DNA from: Nocardia inohanensis NBRC 100128
GTDB lineage: Bacteria; Actinomycetota; Actinomycetes; Mycobacteriales; Mycobacteriaceae
DNA length: 64,000 bases
Reading direction: 5' to 3'
Assembly (NCBI RefSeq): GCF_001612945.1
Contig: NZ_BDBK01000010.1
Coordinates: 372,001 to 436,000 of the forward strand
In this document: positions 8,731 through 17,776 of the stretch, in pieces
Layout of the letters: each line of letters begins with the position of its first letter
How positions within the stretch are numbered: position 1 is the first letter of the stretch
The notes under the pieces: model-generated
What the model was told of the DNA's origin: nothing
The model's input: only the letters and a program-made list of their open reading frames with translations
Databases searched by the model: none
Position numbers and translations under genes: made by a program

Positions 8731-9375
8731 CTAAGTGGCTATAACATCGGTCCGGCGGTCGGCCCGGCCGCGGTCGCCGGCCAGCAATTGCTCGAAAGGC
8801 ACCGGCGCCGCGTAGGGGTCGGCCTTGACCGAGCTCGGCCGCATGGCGACCTGATCGGCGAATTCCCCGGCGGCCCGCAGGATTCGATCGGCGAGGCCAC
8901 TGTCCGCGCCGCCGCCCGCGCCCCAATCCTCCGACGCCGCATACACCGTGGTCGGCACCACGACGGCGCGCAGGTAGGCGAAGAGCGGCCGGACCGCGTG
9001 CTCCAGGGCCAGCGAGTGCCGGGCGGTGCCGCCGGTGGCGGCGGCCAGCACCGGCTTGCCGATCAGCGAATCCGGTTCCAGCACATCGAAGAAGGTCTTG
9101 AACAGGCCGCTGAACGAGGCGTTGAAGATGGGGGTGACGGCGATGATCCCGTCGGCCCCCACCACCTGGTCGATGGCCTCCCGCAGGCCGCCGGCGGCGA
9201 AGCCGGTGACCAGGTTGTCGGCGAGGCCGTGGGCGTGATCGCGCAATTCGATCACGTCGAACTCGACGTCGGATTCGGGCAGCGCGGCCCGGGTGGCGGC
9301 GGCCAAGCGATCGGCCAGCAATCGGGTCGAGGAGGGCTGAGACAGCCCGGCCGACACCACGGCGATGCGGGTCAT
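8731..9375 (-). CDS. NADPH-dependent FMN reductase (CE1759-type)
   Basis: A 214-aa flavodoxin-fold protein. The N-terminus RIAVVSAGLSQPSSTRLLAD matches the phosphate loop of NADPH-dependent FMN reductases, and TPIFNASFSGLFKTFFD is the conserved loop of that family. The start overlaps the stop of the upstream LLM monooxygenase gene by 4 nt (ATGA). The reductase probably supplies reduced flavin to its partner, a two-component arrangement known from actinobacterial CE1758/CE1759 pairs. Confidence 0.87.
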   Translation of the reverse strand: MTRIAVVSAGLSQPSSTRLLADRLAAATRAALPESDVEFDVIELRDHAHGLADNLVTGFAAGGLREAIDQVVGADGIIAVTPIFNASFSGLFKTFFDVLEPDSLIGKPVLAAATGGTARHSLALEHAVRPLFAYLRAVVVPTTVYAASEDWGAGGGADSGLADRILRAAGEFADQVAMRPSSVKADPYAAPVPFEQLLAGDRGRADRRTDVIAT

Positions 9376-10481
9376 GCGGTCACCTCGTCCTTCCGCTCGT
9401 CGATGGCGGCGTCGCGTGCGGCCACCAGGCGCGCATGCGTCGGCCCGTCCGGCACGTGCGCGGGGCGCAGCGCGTCGAACTCCTTGCGCAGCACCGGAAC
9501 CACCTCTTCGCCCAGCAGGTCCAGCTGTTCGAGCACGGTTTTCAGCGGCAGTCCGGCGTGATCCATCAGGAACAGCTGGCGCTGGTAGTCGCCGAAGTAC
9601 TCGCGGAAGGTCAAGGTCTTGTCGATGACCTCCTGCGGGCTGCCCACGGTCAGCGGCGTCTGCTCCATGAAGTCCTCGAGCGAGGGGCCGTGCCCGTAGA
9701 CGGGGGCGTTGTCGAAGTAGGGCCGGAATTCCCGGATGGCGTCCTGGGAGTTCTTGCGCATGAACACCTGCCCGCCCAATCCCACGATGGCCTGGTCGGC
9801 GCTGCCGTGCCCGTAGTGCTCGTAGCGCTGCCGGTACAGCCGGATCAGGCGCTGGAAGTGATGCTTGGGCCAGAAGATGTTGTTGGCGAAGAATCCGTCA
9901 CCGTAGTAGGCGGCCTGCTCCGCGATCTCGGGGCTGCGGATGGATCCGTGCCATACGAACGGCGCGACATTGTCCAGCGGGCGCGGCGTGGAGGTGAAGC
10001 CCTGCAACGGCGTCCGGTACTTGCCTTCCCAATCCACTACGTCCTCGCGCCACAACCGGTGCAGCAGATGGTAATTCTCGATGGCGAGCGGGATGCCGTC
10101 GCGAATGTCCTTGCCGAACCAGGGATATACCGGCCCGGTATTGCCGCGCCCCATCATCAGATCCACGCGCCCGCCCGCCAGATGCTGGAGCATGGCGAAG
10201 TCCTCGGCGATCTTCACCGGGTCGTTGGTGGTGATCAGCGTGGTCGCGGTGGAGAGGATGATGCGGTCGGTCTTGGCGGCTACATAGCCGAGCATGGTGG
10301 TCGGCGAGGACGGTACGAACGGCGGGTTGTGGTGTTCGCCGGTCGCGAAGACGTCGAGGCCGACCTCTTCGGCCTTCCGGGCGATGGTGACCATGGCCTG
10401 GATACGCTCGGCCTCGCTGGGTGTCCGGCCGGTGGTCGGGTCGGTGGTGACATCGCCGACGCTGAAAATTCCGAACTGCAC
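9372..10481 (-). CDS. LLM class flavin-dependent oxidoreductase (CE1758-type)
   Basis: A 369-aa luciferase-like monooxygenase beginning VQFGIFSVGDVTTDPTTG. I take the GTG at 10481 as start because GAGGAGG lies 5 nt upstream; a longer frame to 10502 would place that RBS inside the gene. TIM-barrel landmarks are TGEHHNPPFVPSSP, TTLITTNDPVKIAEDFAMLQ and GRVDLMMGRGNTGPVYPWFG. It uses reduced flavin and O2 on an unknown substrate and is coupled to the downstream reductase. The upstream region carries a triplicated ACCCGCA element likely to control it. Confidence 0.9.
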   Translation of the reverse strand: MQFGIFSVGDVTTDPTTGRTPSEAERIQAMVTIARKAEEVGLDVFATGEHHNPPFVPSSPTTMLGYVAAKTDRIILSTATTLITTNDPVKIAEDFAMLQHLAGGRVDLMMGRGNTGPVYPWFGKDIRDGIPLAIENYHLLHRLWREDVVDWEGKYRTPLQGFTSTPRPLDNVAPFVWHGSIRSPEIAEQAAYYGDGFFANNIFWPKHHFQRLIRLYRQRYEHYGHGSADQAIVGLGGQVFMRKNSQDAIREFRPYFDNAPVYGHGPSLEDFMEQTPLTVGSPQEVIDKTLTFREYFGDYQRQLFLMDHAGLPLKTVLEQLDLLGEEVVPVLRKEFDALRPAHVPDGPTHARLVAARDAAIDERKDEVTA

Positions 10482-10571
10482 GGGGTCCTCCTCGAGAGCC
10501 ATCCGCCATTGGTGGATATGTCAACCTCATGAACATCGTAGGTCGCGCGGCTATTCCGACTTGGGCAGAGG

Positions 10572-10611
10572 TGACCCGCAGCACTGTTGCGGGTGTCACA
10601 ATTACCCGCAA
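10572..10611. promoter_or_regulatory. triplicated ACCCGCA/TGCGGGT operator-like element
   Basis: Three 7-bp half sites alternate in orientation: ACCCGCA at 10574-10580, TGCGGGT at 10588-10594 and ACCCGCA at 10604-10610. The last two form the perfect inverted repeat TTGCGGGT-9 nt-ACCCGCAA. The element lies about 90-130 nt upstream of the leftward LLM operon and about 130-170 nt upstream of the rightward gene at 10743, so a regulator could control either. The protein that binds it is unknown. Confidence 0.5.
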
Positions 10612-10742
10612 CCGACCTGGTACAACAGTGAAAGACCCAGTAAGGCAAGATCTTTCGAAGTATCCTGAACACTCCCCGTGCAACGCCGGAGATTTCCGGG
10701 GTCGGGGAGGCGGCCTCGAGCAGGGACAGGGGGTAGGTCCGG

Positions 10743-11102
10743 ATGACGGACAACACCGTCGGGAACGCATACGCCGTGGTCGTCACCGCGGTCGCCGACC
10801 CGATGCAGGTGGACGGCCTGGAGTGGGAAGACGCCGTCGAATACCTGCCGAGCATCGACTCACGCGCCATGCAGAGCTGGGTGCGGTCCCAGGAAGGCAA
10901 GGGGCAGGTGCCGCGCACCGGCGTGGTGATTCCGGGACCGCAGCGGCGGGTCGGGCAGCGGCATCCGTACCGGGAGGTGTGCGTGCCTTCGGCGGAGTAC
11001 CAGTTGTTCAGTGCGGCGGTGCGGACCCGGCCGCGAACGGCTTCGGAAATCACTCGGCCCGAGGAAGATTCGCGCCGTCATGCGGGGTTGATCAGCGCTT
11101 GA
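10743..11102 (+). CDS. hypothetical protein
   Basis: A 119-aa soluble protein, MTDNTVGNAYAVVVTAVADP..., with no signal peptide, membrane helix or known motif. The C-terminal third is Arg-rich. A purine-rich GGGGGTAGG precedes the ATG and a strong terminator follows at 11126, which together support a real single-gene transcription unit. It is divergent from the LLM/FMN reductase operon. I do not recognise the family. Confidence 0.65.
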   Translation: MTDNTVGNAYAVVVTAVADPMQVDGLEWEDAVEYLPSIDSRAMQSWVRSQEGKGQVPRTGVVIPGPQRRVGQRHPYREVCVPSAEYQLFSAAVRTRPRTASEITRPEEDSRRHAGLISA

Positions 11103-11125
11103 AATATCATGCTCGAAATACCACG

Positions 11126-11160
11126 AAGCTCCGGTGGGGTCAGGTCCCCACCGGAGCTTT
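11126..11160. terminator. strong intrinsic terminator
   Basis: A perfect 14-bp stem (11126-11139 with 11146-11159), 6-nt loop, followed by T residues on the plus strand. It lies 24 nt after the gene ending at 11102 and could also stop leftward transcription from the gene ending at 11325. Confidence 0.9.
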
Positions 11161-11324
11161 CGGAGTAAGAACGGGACAGGCGGCCGGCGCGATGGCGGGG
11201 CATATCCTCGCTAAGCAGGCGATTCATTTGCTTCATCTGGAATGAAGTTGGATCCCGTCGTGCCCGGCTCAGTTCCCGTACTACTATTCAATCCTCGATT
11301 GCCCTGTGGCGCAATCCATTTAAT

Positions 11325-12290
11325 TCAGTACCGGCCGGGCACCCAATCCACCGGGAAGATAGAGGCGTAGACCAGGCGCTCGTGCTCGTGCACGAGCTGA
11401 CCGGTGATGCCCTCGCCGTACACGGTGAGCAGGCGCAGGTCCAGGTAGCGCTCCTCTTCCTTGCTGGTCATCCCGCCGGCCGGGGGCATCCAGGACAGCA
11501 CCTCGTCGCGCTGCCGCGCCCGGGACCGCGCCAATTCCGCACGCAGACCGGCGATATCGCCGGCCGCGAGCGGCTCGGCTCCGGGCATCGCGCGGTCGTC
11601 GTGCCAGGCCGCGACGCCATAGGCGAAGCACACCAACGGCATCCACATCTCCGCGAAGTACCCGGGGTCCGGGGCGATCTCCAGTCCGGCGAACTTCTCA
11701 CCGATGAAGAAGACCGCGCCGAGCTGACCGGGCAGCAGCTCCAGGCGATTGCGGAACTGGGTCAGCACGGCCCGCCGGCGGGTGAGGATCTGCTCCAGAT
11801 GCCCGCGGGCGGGCAGCCGGTAGCGGGCGTTCAGGACCGTGATGTCCTGCCACAGCTTGGAATAGCCCGGCCGGCCACGCAGCGCGAGCGCCTGGGCGCG
11901 CAGCTCCAAGGGCAGCACGAAGAACCACTGGTCGCGGCCCTCCAGGTAACCGCCCTGGGCCGCCTGCACGCAGCAGGCGTCGTCGAAGCGGCGGGTCTCG
12001 CCGGCGGCGAGCAGCGCGGCCGAGCAGAGTGCGTGATTCTGCGCGCCCTCCTGGATATAGCCGATGTGCAGCGGCACGATGGCGACCCCGGCGGGCGCGG
12101 GATTGCGCAGCTCCACGCTGCCGTAGCCAACCACCTGCTTCAGCTTCAGTCCCGAGCGCGGCGGCACGATGCCGGGACGCTCGGGGCCGTGGATCGGCAC
12201 CATGGTGAGCGCGCCCGCGCGCTGCGGGTCGCCCAGCCGGTAACCGGTCAGGTCGACGGGTGCGTGCACGAGAGTATCGAGTCGCGTCAT
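11325..12290 (-). CDS. ARPP-1-like domain protein coupled to vWA gene
   Basis: A 321-aa soluble protein. The region from LVHAPVDLTGYRLGD through VGYGSVELRNPAPAGVAIVPLHIGYIQ (split across residues 10-90) resembles the ARPP-1 domain, and DDACCVQAAQGGYLEG has a paired Cys. No enzymatic motif is clear. The ATG at 12290 overlaps the stop of the vWA gene by 4 nt (ATGA), so the two are made together and probably function together. The longer frame upstream overlaps the vWA gene and is not used. Family assignment is from memory and moderate. Confidence 0.7.
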   Translation of the reverse strand: MTRLDTLVHAPVDLTGYRLGDPQRAGALTMVPIHGPERPGIVPPRSGLKLKQVVGYGSVELRNPAPAGVAIVPLHIGYIQEGAQNHALCSAALLAAGETRRFDDACCVQAAQGGYLEGRDQWFFVLPLELRAQALALRGRPGYSKLWQDITVLNARYRLPARGHLEQILTRRRAVLTQFRNRLELLPGQLGAVFFIGEKFAGLEIAPDPGYFAEMWMPLVCFAYGVAAWHDDRAMPGAEPLAAGDIAGLRAELARSRARQRDEVLSWMPPAGGMTSKEEERYLDLRLLTVYGEGITGQLVHEHERLVYASIFPVDWVPGRY

Positions 12291-13639
12291 GCGTTCACTC
12301 CTTCCAGTCGGGCGTCGAGGAACCGCAGCGCCGCCGCCCGGATCCACTCCGCCCCGGACGGGCCGTGCGCGAACATCCACGGCAGTAGCTCGCCGAAATC
12401 GTCCTGATGCCAGAAGCCCTGGCGCGGCAGGTTCGGCGCGGGGTTGCGCAGGGCAAGGTCGTCACCGCTGGTGAACATGGCCTGCGCCAGCAGCACCGGG
12501 GTGGTGATGCCGATGCGCCGCAGGGCCGCCGTCACGCGTGCGAGGTCGCCCGGCATCCGGTTCTCGTAGCCGTCGGTGACGATGACGACCACGTCCGGCG
12601 CGATATGCCGAACAGCTCCGGTCGCGAAATCCGCTCCGGCATCGGAGGTTCCGGCGCCGGCCTCGATCGCGTCCAACAGGCCGTTCGCGAGGTCGGTCGC
12701 GGCGGTCTGACCGTGCCCGACCTCGATGACGGTGAGTCGCTCGCACACCTCCGCCAGGACCAGGCGCAGCGCCTCGGCCTGGGACAGCAGCGCCCACTCG
12801 CGCTCGCCGTAGCCGCGCATGGACTCCGAGGTGTCCAGCACCAGGGCCACGTGATCGGGATTGCGCGGCAGATCGCGGGCGGCTGCCGTGACGTAACCGG
12901 CCAGCGCGGAACCCGATTCGGCGCTCTCGCTGCCGCGATAGACGCGCACCAGGGTGGCGGCGATATCGCCGCGATTGCTCACGGTGACAATGGGCTCGCG
13001 AACCCGCCGCGGCTCGATCGGCGCGACCGGCTCGGTGAGCGTGGGCACACCGTGCATGCCGGGCGCGTACAGCTCCCGCACCCGCTCGATCGCGACCGCC
13101 GGATTCGCCGTGTACCGCAGCAGCTTCCGCCGCAGTTCCGCCGAACCGGCATCGCCCTCGGCGATCAGCCGCGCGCATCCACGTGCCGTCGCCTTGCCGA
13201 GCGCGTGCTCGAAGCAGTCGACCAGCGAAGGGCGACGAGCCGGAATCAGCAACTCCGCGTCCGGGTGCTCCAGTACGAACGCCAGGATGGCGCGAGTGAC
13301 GTGCTTGTGGTTGGCGCGCATCCGACGGAGCGCCAGCAGCACGGTGATGACGAGGTCCGGCCGCACCCCGAAAAGCAATGCGCGCGTCGCCTTGTCGAGG
13401 TGCTTGCGGGTGTCCGCGTCGAGCCCGGCCCGGGACGCCGCGAGCACCTGCAACAGGGCTCGTGCGCGCTGCGTCTCCCGCACGCCGGGCACCAGGGCCA
13501 GCAGCGCGTATCCCTCGGGGTCGGCGGTGTATGCCTCCCGATGGAATTCCGCGTCATCCCACTTCACGACCCCGGCCCTGGACAACGTCAGAGCCGTGTC
13601 GTGGGTGCGGAGGTGATCGAGGAGTCGTGCGGTGTTCAT
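12287..13639 (-). CDS. vWA domain protein with helical N-terminal region
   Basis: A 450-aa soluble protein. Residues 1-200 are helical and repeat-like (RALLFGVRPDLVITVLLALRR, a TROVE/HEAT-type appearance). Residues about 265-410 form a von Willebrand A domain with an intact metal-binding site, VALVLDTSESM, and TDGYENR. The vWA fold usually mediates Mg-dependent protein contacts. The downstream ARPP-1-like gene overlaps by 4 nt. The ADH gene ends only 25 nt upstream, so readthrough from the acyl-CoA dehydrogenase operon is possible. Confidence 0.8.
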   Translation of the reverse strand: MNTARLLDHLRTHDTALTLSRAGVVKWDDAEFHREAYTADPEGYALLALVPGVRETQRARALLQVLAASRAGLDADTRKHLDKATRALLFGVRPDLVITVLLALRRMRANHKHVTRAILAFVLEHPDAELLIPARRPSLVDCFEHALGKATARGCARLIAEGDAGSAELRRKLLRYTANPAVAIERVRELYAPGMHGVPTLTEPVAPIEPRRVREPIVTVSNRGDIAATLVRVYRGSESAESGSALAGYVTAAARDLPRNPDHVALVLDTSESMRGYGEREWALLSQAEALRLVLAEVCERLTVIEVGHGQTAATDLANGLLDAIEAGAGTSDAGADFATGAVRHIAPDVVVIVTDGYENRMPGDLARVTAALRRIGITTPVLLAQAMFTSGDDLALRNPAPNLPRQGFWHQDDFGELLPWMFAHGPSGAEWIRAAALRFLDARLEGVNA

Positions 13640-13664
13640 CGACCGAGTGTAGGAACGGTCACAC

Positions 13665-14432
13665 TCATTGAGCCATTGATTTTCCTTGCACTCCAGCGGG
13701 TCTGGCCGCGGCGGGCGGGAAGGTGACGATTTGGCGGATGGCTTCGCCGGCGGACAAATGGTCCATTGCTGCGTTGATGGCGTCGAGTTCTATTCGGGCG
13801 GAGATGAGGCGCTCTACCGGGAGCAGGCCCGCGCGCCACATCTGCTCGTAGCGGGGGATGTCGCGGGCGGGGACTGCTGAACCGAGGTAGCTGCCCACGA
13901 TGGTGCGGGCTTCGGCGGTGAGGGTCAGTGGCGGCAATGTGACGGTGGCGTCGGGGGCGGGTAGGCCGACGGTGATCGTGGTGCCGCCGGGGGATGTTGC
14001 CGCGTAGGCGGTTTCGAAGGCGGCAGGGTGGCCCGCGCACTCCAGCACGTAGCGGGCCCGGATGCGTTCGTGGCGCACCCGGTCCGGGGTGTAGGTCTCG
14101 GTGGCTCCGAGTTCCTGTGCGGTGGTGAGCTTTTCCGGCATGCGATCCACGGCGATGATGCGTTCCACGCCGATGGCTTTGGCGGTGAGCAGGGCGGCCA
14201 TGCCGACGCCGCCGAGGCCGACCACCATCAGGCTGTCCTCGGGGCGCGGCTTTGCAACGTTGAGCACCGCGCCGCCGCCGGTGAGGACCGCACAGCCGAA
14301 GAGGGCGGCGATTTCGGCGGGTACGTCGTTGCCGACCGGGACCACCGAGGCGCGGTCCACCACCGCGTGGCGGGTGTGGGCGTAGGGCCGTTGCCGCCCG
14401 GTCTCTTCCAGGACCGCGCCGCGAATGTGCAT
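13665..14432 (-). pseudogene. zinc-type alcohol dehydrogenase lacking the GroES catalytic domain
   Basis: An open frame of 255 aa where the family has about 370. It begins normally, MHIRGAVLEETGRQRPYA, then jumps at about 14378 to HTRHAVVDRASVVPVG, sequence normally found about 120 residues later. The whole catalytic GroES-like domain with the zinc ligands and the GHE motif is missing, while the NAD-binding domain is intact (VVGLGGVGMAALLTAKA). The deletion is in frame. It overlaps the stop of the upstream acyl-CoA dehydrogenase by one base (TGATG), so it was a working operon member. Dehydrogenase activity is very unlikely; a residual NAD-binding role cannot be excluded. Confidence 0.75.
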
Positions 14433-15559
14433 CAGATCTCGGCCATCTGGTGATCGGCGATGTGGGCGGCCAGGTAGCGCAGGTGGTCGCTGGAGTCGCC
14501 GAGGGTGTGTTCGATGGCGGTGAGGCGGGCGGTGTAATGGCCGACGGGGTATTCGGCGGTCATGCCGATGCCGCCGTGCAGCTGGATCGCCTCCTGGCCG
14601 ATGTGCCTGCCGGAGCGGCCGATTCGGAGTTTGGCGCGGGAGGCCACCACGGGGTCCACCATGCCGTCGGCCAGGGACATCGAGGCGTACAGGCTCATGC
14701 TGCGGGCCAGTTCGAGGGAGACGTACATGTCGGCGGCGCGGTGGGTGAGGGTTTGGAAGGTGCGTAGCGGGACGCCGAACTGTTTGCGGGTCTTCAGGTA
14801 TTCGGTGGTCAGTCGCAGGGCTTCGGACATGGCGCCGACCGCTTCCGCGCCCAGGGCCGCTTGGGCATGGATGGCGGTGGCGGCGATGAGGCCGGAACGA
14901 TCCTCGGTGGTACCCAGCAATTCCGCTGTGGCGCTGTCGAATTCGATATCCGCACCGCGCAGCCCGTCGTGGGTGTCGAAGGTGGTGCGCTGGACGCCGC
15001 CGGTGTTCGGATCGACCAGGAACAGTCCGATGCCGCCGTCCGGGAGCTGCGCGCTGACGATCAGCAGCTGTGCGCAGTCGCCGTGCGGGACCGGGTGCTT
15101 GCGGCCGGTCAGCTGCCACCGGTCGCCGTCGAGCAGGGCGCGCGAATCGAGCTCGGCGGCGGGCCAGCGCAGGCCGGGTTCGTTGTGCGCGAATGCCATT
15201 CGCAGTTCGCCCGCGGCGATGCGCGGCAGCAGTTCCTTGCGCTGCGTGTCGGTTCCGGCCTGGCCGATCAGGCCGCCGGGCAGCAGGGCGCAGTCCAGCA
15301 GCGGTTCGGGGGCGAGGCCGCGGCCGAGCTCCTCGAGCACCAGCATGGCTTCGATGGGGCCCGCGCCCATGCCGCCGTCCGCTTCGGCGAAAGTCAGTCC
15401 GAGCAGGCCGATTTCGGCGAAGATCGCCCACACCTCGGGGTCCCAGCCGAGTTCGGTGCCGATGATCTCGTTGCGGCGTTCGGGGGTGTAGCTGCGGGCG
15501 AGCACGTCGCGGACGGTGTCGCGCAGCATTTCCTGTTCAGCGGAGAGTTCGAAATCCAT
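14432..15559 (-). CDS. acyl-CoA dehydrogenase (second subunit of pair)
   Basis: A 375-aa FAD acyl-CoA dehydrogenase, MDFELSAEQEMLRDTVRDVLAR at the N-terminus and QEAIQLHGGIGMTAEYPVGHY at the C-terminus. It starts 9 nt after the other dehydrogenase gene. Adjacent, slightly divergent pairs of this kind in mycobacteria and Rhodococcus make alpha2beta2 enzymes for sterol side-chain oxidation, in which one subunit has lost part of the FAD site. A heterotetramer is therefore inferred here. Substrate is unknown. The truncated ADH follows directly. Confidence 0.88.
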   Translation of the reverse strand: MDFELSAEQEMLRDTVRDVLARSYTPERRNEIIGTELGWDPEVWAIFAEIGLLGLTFAEADGGMGAGPIEAMLVLEELGRGLAPEPLLDCALLPGGLIGQAGTDTQRKELLPRIAAGELRMAFAHNEPGLRWPAAELDSRALLDGDRWQLTGRKHPVPHGDCAQLLIVSAQLPDGGIGLFLVDPNTGGVQRTTFDTHDGLRGADIEFDSATAELLGTTEDRSGLIAATAIHAQAALGAEAVGAMSEALRLTTEYLKTRKQFGVPLRTFQTLTHRAADMYVSLELARSMSLYASMSLADGMVDPVVASRAKLRIGRSGRHIGQEAIQLHGGIGMTAEYPVGHYTARLTAIEHTLGDSSDHLRYLAAHIADHQMAEI

Positions 15560-15568
15560 GGTGTTGCC

Positions 15569-16735
15569 TCACAATCCGAGGATCGTCGAAGCGATGATGC
15601 CGCGCTGCACCTCGTTGGATCCTCCGTAGATCGATGTTTTGCGGTAGTTCAGGTAGGTGGCGGTGCTGCGGTGCGCCCAGTCGGGGTTCGATTCGTCCTC
15701 GCGGGGCAGGGAATCCGGGCCGGCGATGTCCACCATCAGTTCGGTGACCGCCTGCTGTAGCTCGGTGCCGCGCAGTTTGAGGATCGAGGAGACCGGGTTG
15801 GGCTTGCCGTCGGCGGACCCGGCCGCGACACGTAGCTGCACGAGTTCCAGTGCCAGCAGCTCGTTTTCGAGTTCGGCCAGCCGGGCGGCGAACATGGGGT
15901 CGTCGAGCATGGTGCCCGCGCCCAGCCGGGTCTGCTTGGCGTACTCCTTGGCCAGCCACAGCCGGACCTTGGTCTGGCCGACGGCGGCGATGCCGGTGCG
16001 TTCGTTGCCGAGCAGGAACTTGGCGTAGGTCCAGCCCTGATTCTCTTCGCCGACAAGCTGATTCGCGGGGACCCGGACGTTCTCCAGGAACACCTCGTTG
16101 ACCTCGTAGCCGCCGTCGATCAGCTTGATCGGCCGCACGGTGACGCCGGGGGTGTCCAGCGGGAACAGCAGCATGGAGATGCCGGCCTGCTTCTTGGGCG
16201 CGTTCGGGTCGGTGCGCGCGAGGCAGAACATCCAGTCGGCGGATTGTGCGGCGGTGGTCCAGGTCTTCTGGCCGTTGATCACGTACTCGTCGCCGTCCCG
16301 CACGGCCACGGTGCGCAGCGACGCCAGGTCGGAGCCGGCGTCGGGCTCGGAAAAGCCCTGGCACCACCAGATGTCGAGGTCGGCGGTCGGCGGGAGGAAG
16401 CGCTCCTTGAGCTCTCGCGAGCCGAAGTGGGCGATGACCGGGCCGATCATATTGGTGTTGAAGGTGAGCGGTTCGGGCACCGAGGCGAGCTGGAGTTCGT
16501 CGTGCCAGATGTGGCGCTGGATGGGGGTCCAGTCGCGGCCACCCCATTCGACCGGCCAGTTCGGTGTGGCCAGGCCGTGCGCGTTGAGGATGCGCTGGGT
16601 GGTGACGATGTCGTCCTTGCTCAGGTCCTGTCCGTGCCGGGCGCGATTGCGGATCTCGGCGGGAATCTCGCTGCGGAAGAAGGCGCGCAGCTCGTCCCGG
16701 AAGGCGAGCTCGTCTTCGGTGAGTGCCAATTGCAT
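15569..16735 (-). CDS. acyl-CoA dehydrogenase (first subunit of pair)
   Basis: A 388-aa acyl-CoA dehydrogenase. MQLALTEDELAFRDELRAFF opens the domain; WWCQGFSEPDAGSDLASLRT and YVINGQKTWTT are the family signatures near residues 120-170, and YGGSNEVQRGIIAS is the C-terminal FAD/substrate motif. ATG 16735 is used because upstream residues are not family-like. It leads the dehydrogenase pair and is divergent from the patatin gene, with a shared 90-bp promoter region (TGATAC near 16743). Confidence 0.9.
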   Translation of the reverse strand: MQLALTEDELAFRDELRAFFRSEIPAEIRNRARHGQDLSKDDIVTTQRILNAHGLATPNWPVEWGGRDWTPIQRHIWHDELQLASVPEPLTFNTNMIGPVIAHFGSRELKERFLPPTADLDIWWCQGFSEPDAGSDLASLRTVAVRDGDEYVINGQKTWTTAAQSADWMFCLARTDPNAPKKQAGISMLLFPLDTPGVTVRPIKLIDGGYEVNEVFLENVRVPANQLVGEENQGWTYAKFLLGNERTGIAAVGQTKVRLWLAKEYAKQTRLGAGTMLDDPMFAARLAELENELLALELVQLRVAAGSADGKPNPVSSILKLRGTELQQAVTELMVDIAGPDSLPREDESNPDWAHRSTATYLNYRKTSIYGGSNEVQRGIIASTILGL

Positions 16736-16825
16736 GCCGGGTATGATACACAGAGTCTTCAATGTCTCAAATGGCATCATGAACGCAGACCGCGGCACCA
16801 GCGCGGCAGACCGAAGGGAGGGCGG

Positions 16826-17776
16826 GTGGCCGACGAGAACACCGCCGGGGTCGGCGAACTCCTGGCCTGGCGGCAGCGCACCGGCAGCGTGCCGGGGCGA
16901 CGCCGGGACGGGGAGCGCTTGGCGCTGGTCATCGAGGGCGGGTCGTCACGCGGCGCGTATTCGCACGGAATGGCCATGGCGCTGGAGGAAATGGACCTGC
17001 TGAGCTGCTTCGACGGCGTGTACGGGGCCTCGGCGGGGGCGCTGAACGGGGCCTGGCTGCTCTGCGGCCGGGCCCGCGATTCGCGCCGGGCCTGGAACCC
17101 CGAGGTGATCAATCGGGTGATCTCGCCGGGCCGGGCGCTGCGCGGCGGGCGGGTGGTGGACACCGACTACCTGGTGCACACCGTCTACGAGCGCATCGTC
17201 CCGATGGATTTCCCGGCGATCCTGGCCAACCCGGTCACCTTCCACCCCATCGCCACCGATGCCGATACCGGTGCGGCCGTGGACCTGCACGACACGCTCA
17301 CCGATCCCCGCGCGGTGCAGGCGTCGCTGCGCGCCTCCACCTGCCTGCCGATTCTGGCCGGCCGGCCGGTGCGGATCGGTGAGCGGCGGTTCGTGGATGC
17401 GGGTCTCTCCGAATCCGTGCCCATCCGAACGGCTTTGGCGCAGGGCGCGACCCGCGTGCTGGTCTTGCGCACCCGCCGCGAGGACGAGATCTCCCGTCCC
17501 CCATCGAATCTGGAGAACCGCGTGGTGACCCGGTTCCTGGCCCGGCACGCGCCCGGCACGGTCGAGCCATGGCTGGCGCGCGCTACCCGATTCACCGCCG
17601 ACGAAGCCGAATTCGCGAACGACCCGAACCTGCTCCAGATCCGCCCGCCGCACGGTGCGCCCGATATCGGCCGCATCGCCCGCGATCCGCGGGTGCTGAC
17701 GCGGGCCCTGGATCTGGGCCGCGCCGCCACCACCCGGGCGCTGGCCCCGTTCCTGACCCCTAAGCTGTCGGCGTGA
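16826..17776 (+). CDS. patatin-like phospholipase
   Basis: A 316-aa acyl hydrolase. The oxyanion loop IEGGSSRGAYSHGM is at about residues 35-49, the nucleophile elbow is GASAG, and the catalytic Asp lies in FVDAGLSESVP, a DAG variant of the usual DGG. GTG at 16826 is supported by AGGGAGG just upstream. No signal peptide, so it acts in the cytosol or at the inner membrane. Its stop overlaps the following TetR start by 4 nt, indicating co-regulation with that repressor. Confidence 0.87.
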   Translation: MADENTAGVGELLAWRQRTGSVPGRRRDGERLALVIEGGSSRGAYSHGMAMALEEMDLLSCFDGVYGASAGALNGAWLLCGRARDSRRAWNPEVINRVISPGRALRGGRVVDTDYLVHTVYERIVPMDFPAILANPVTFHPIATDADTGAAVDLHDTLTDPRAVQASLRASTCLPILAGRPVRIGERRFVDAGLSESVPIRTALAQGATRVLVLRTRREDEISRPPSNLENRVVTRFLARHAPGTVEPWLARATRFTADEAEFANDPNLLQIRPPHGAPDIGRIARDPRVLTRALDLGRAATTRALAPFLTPKLSA

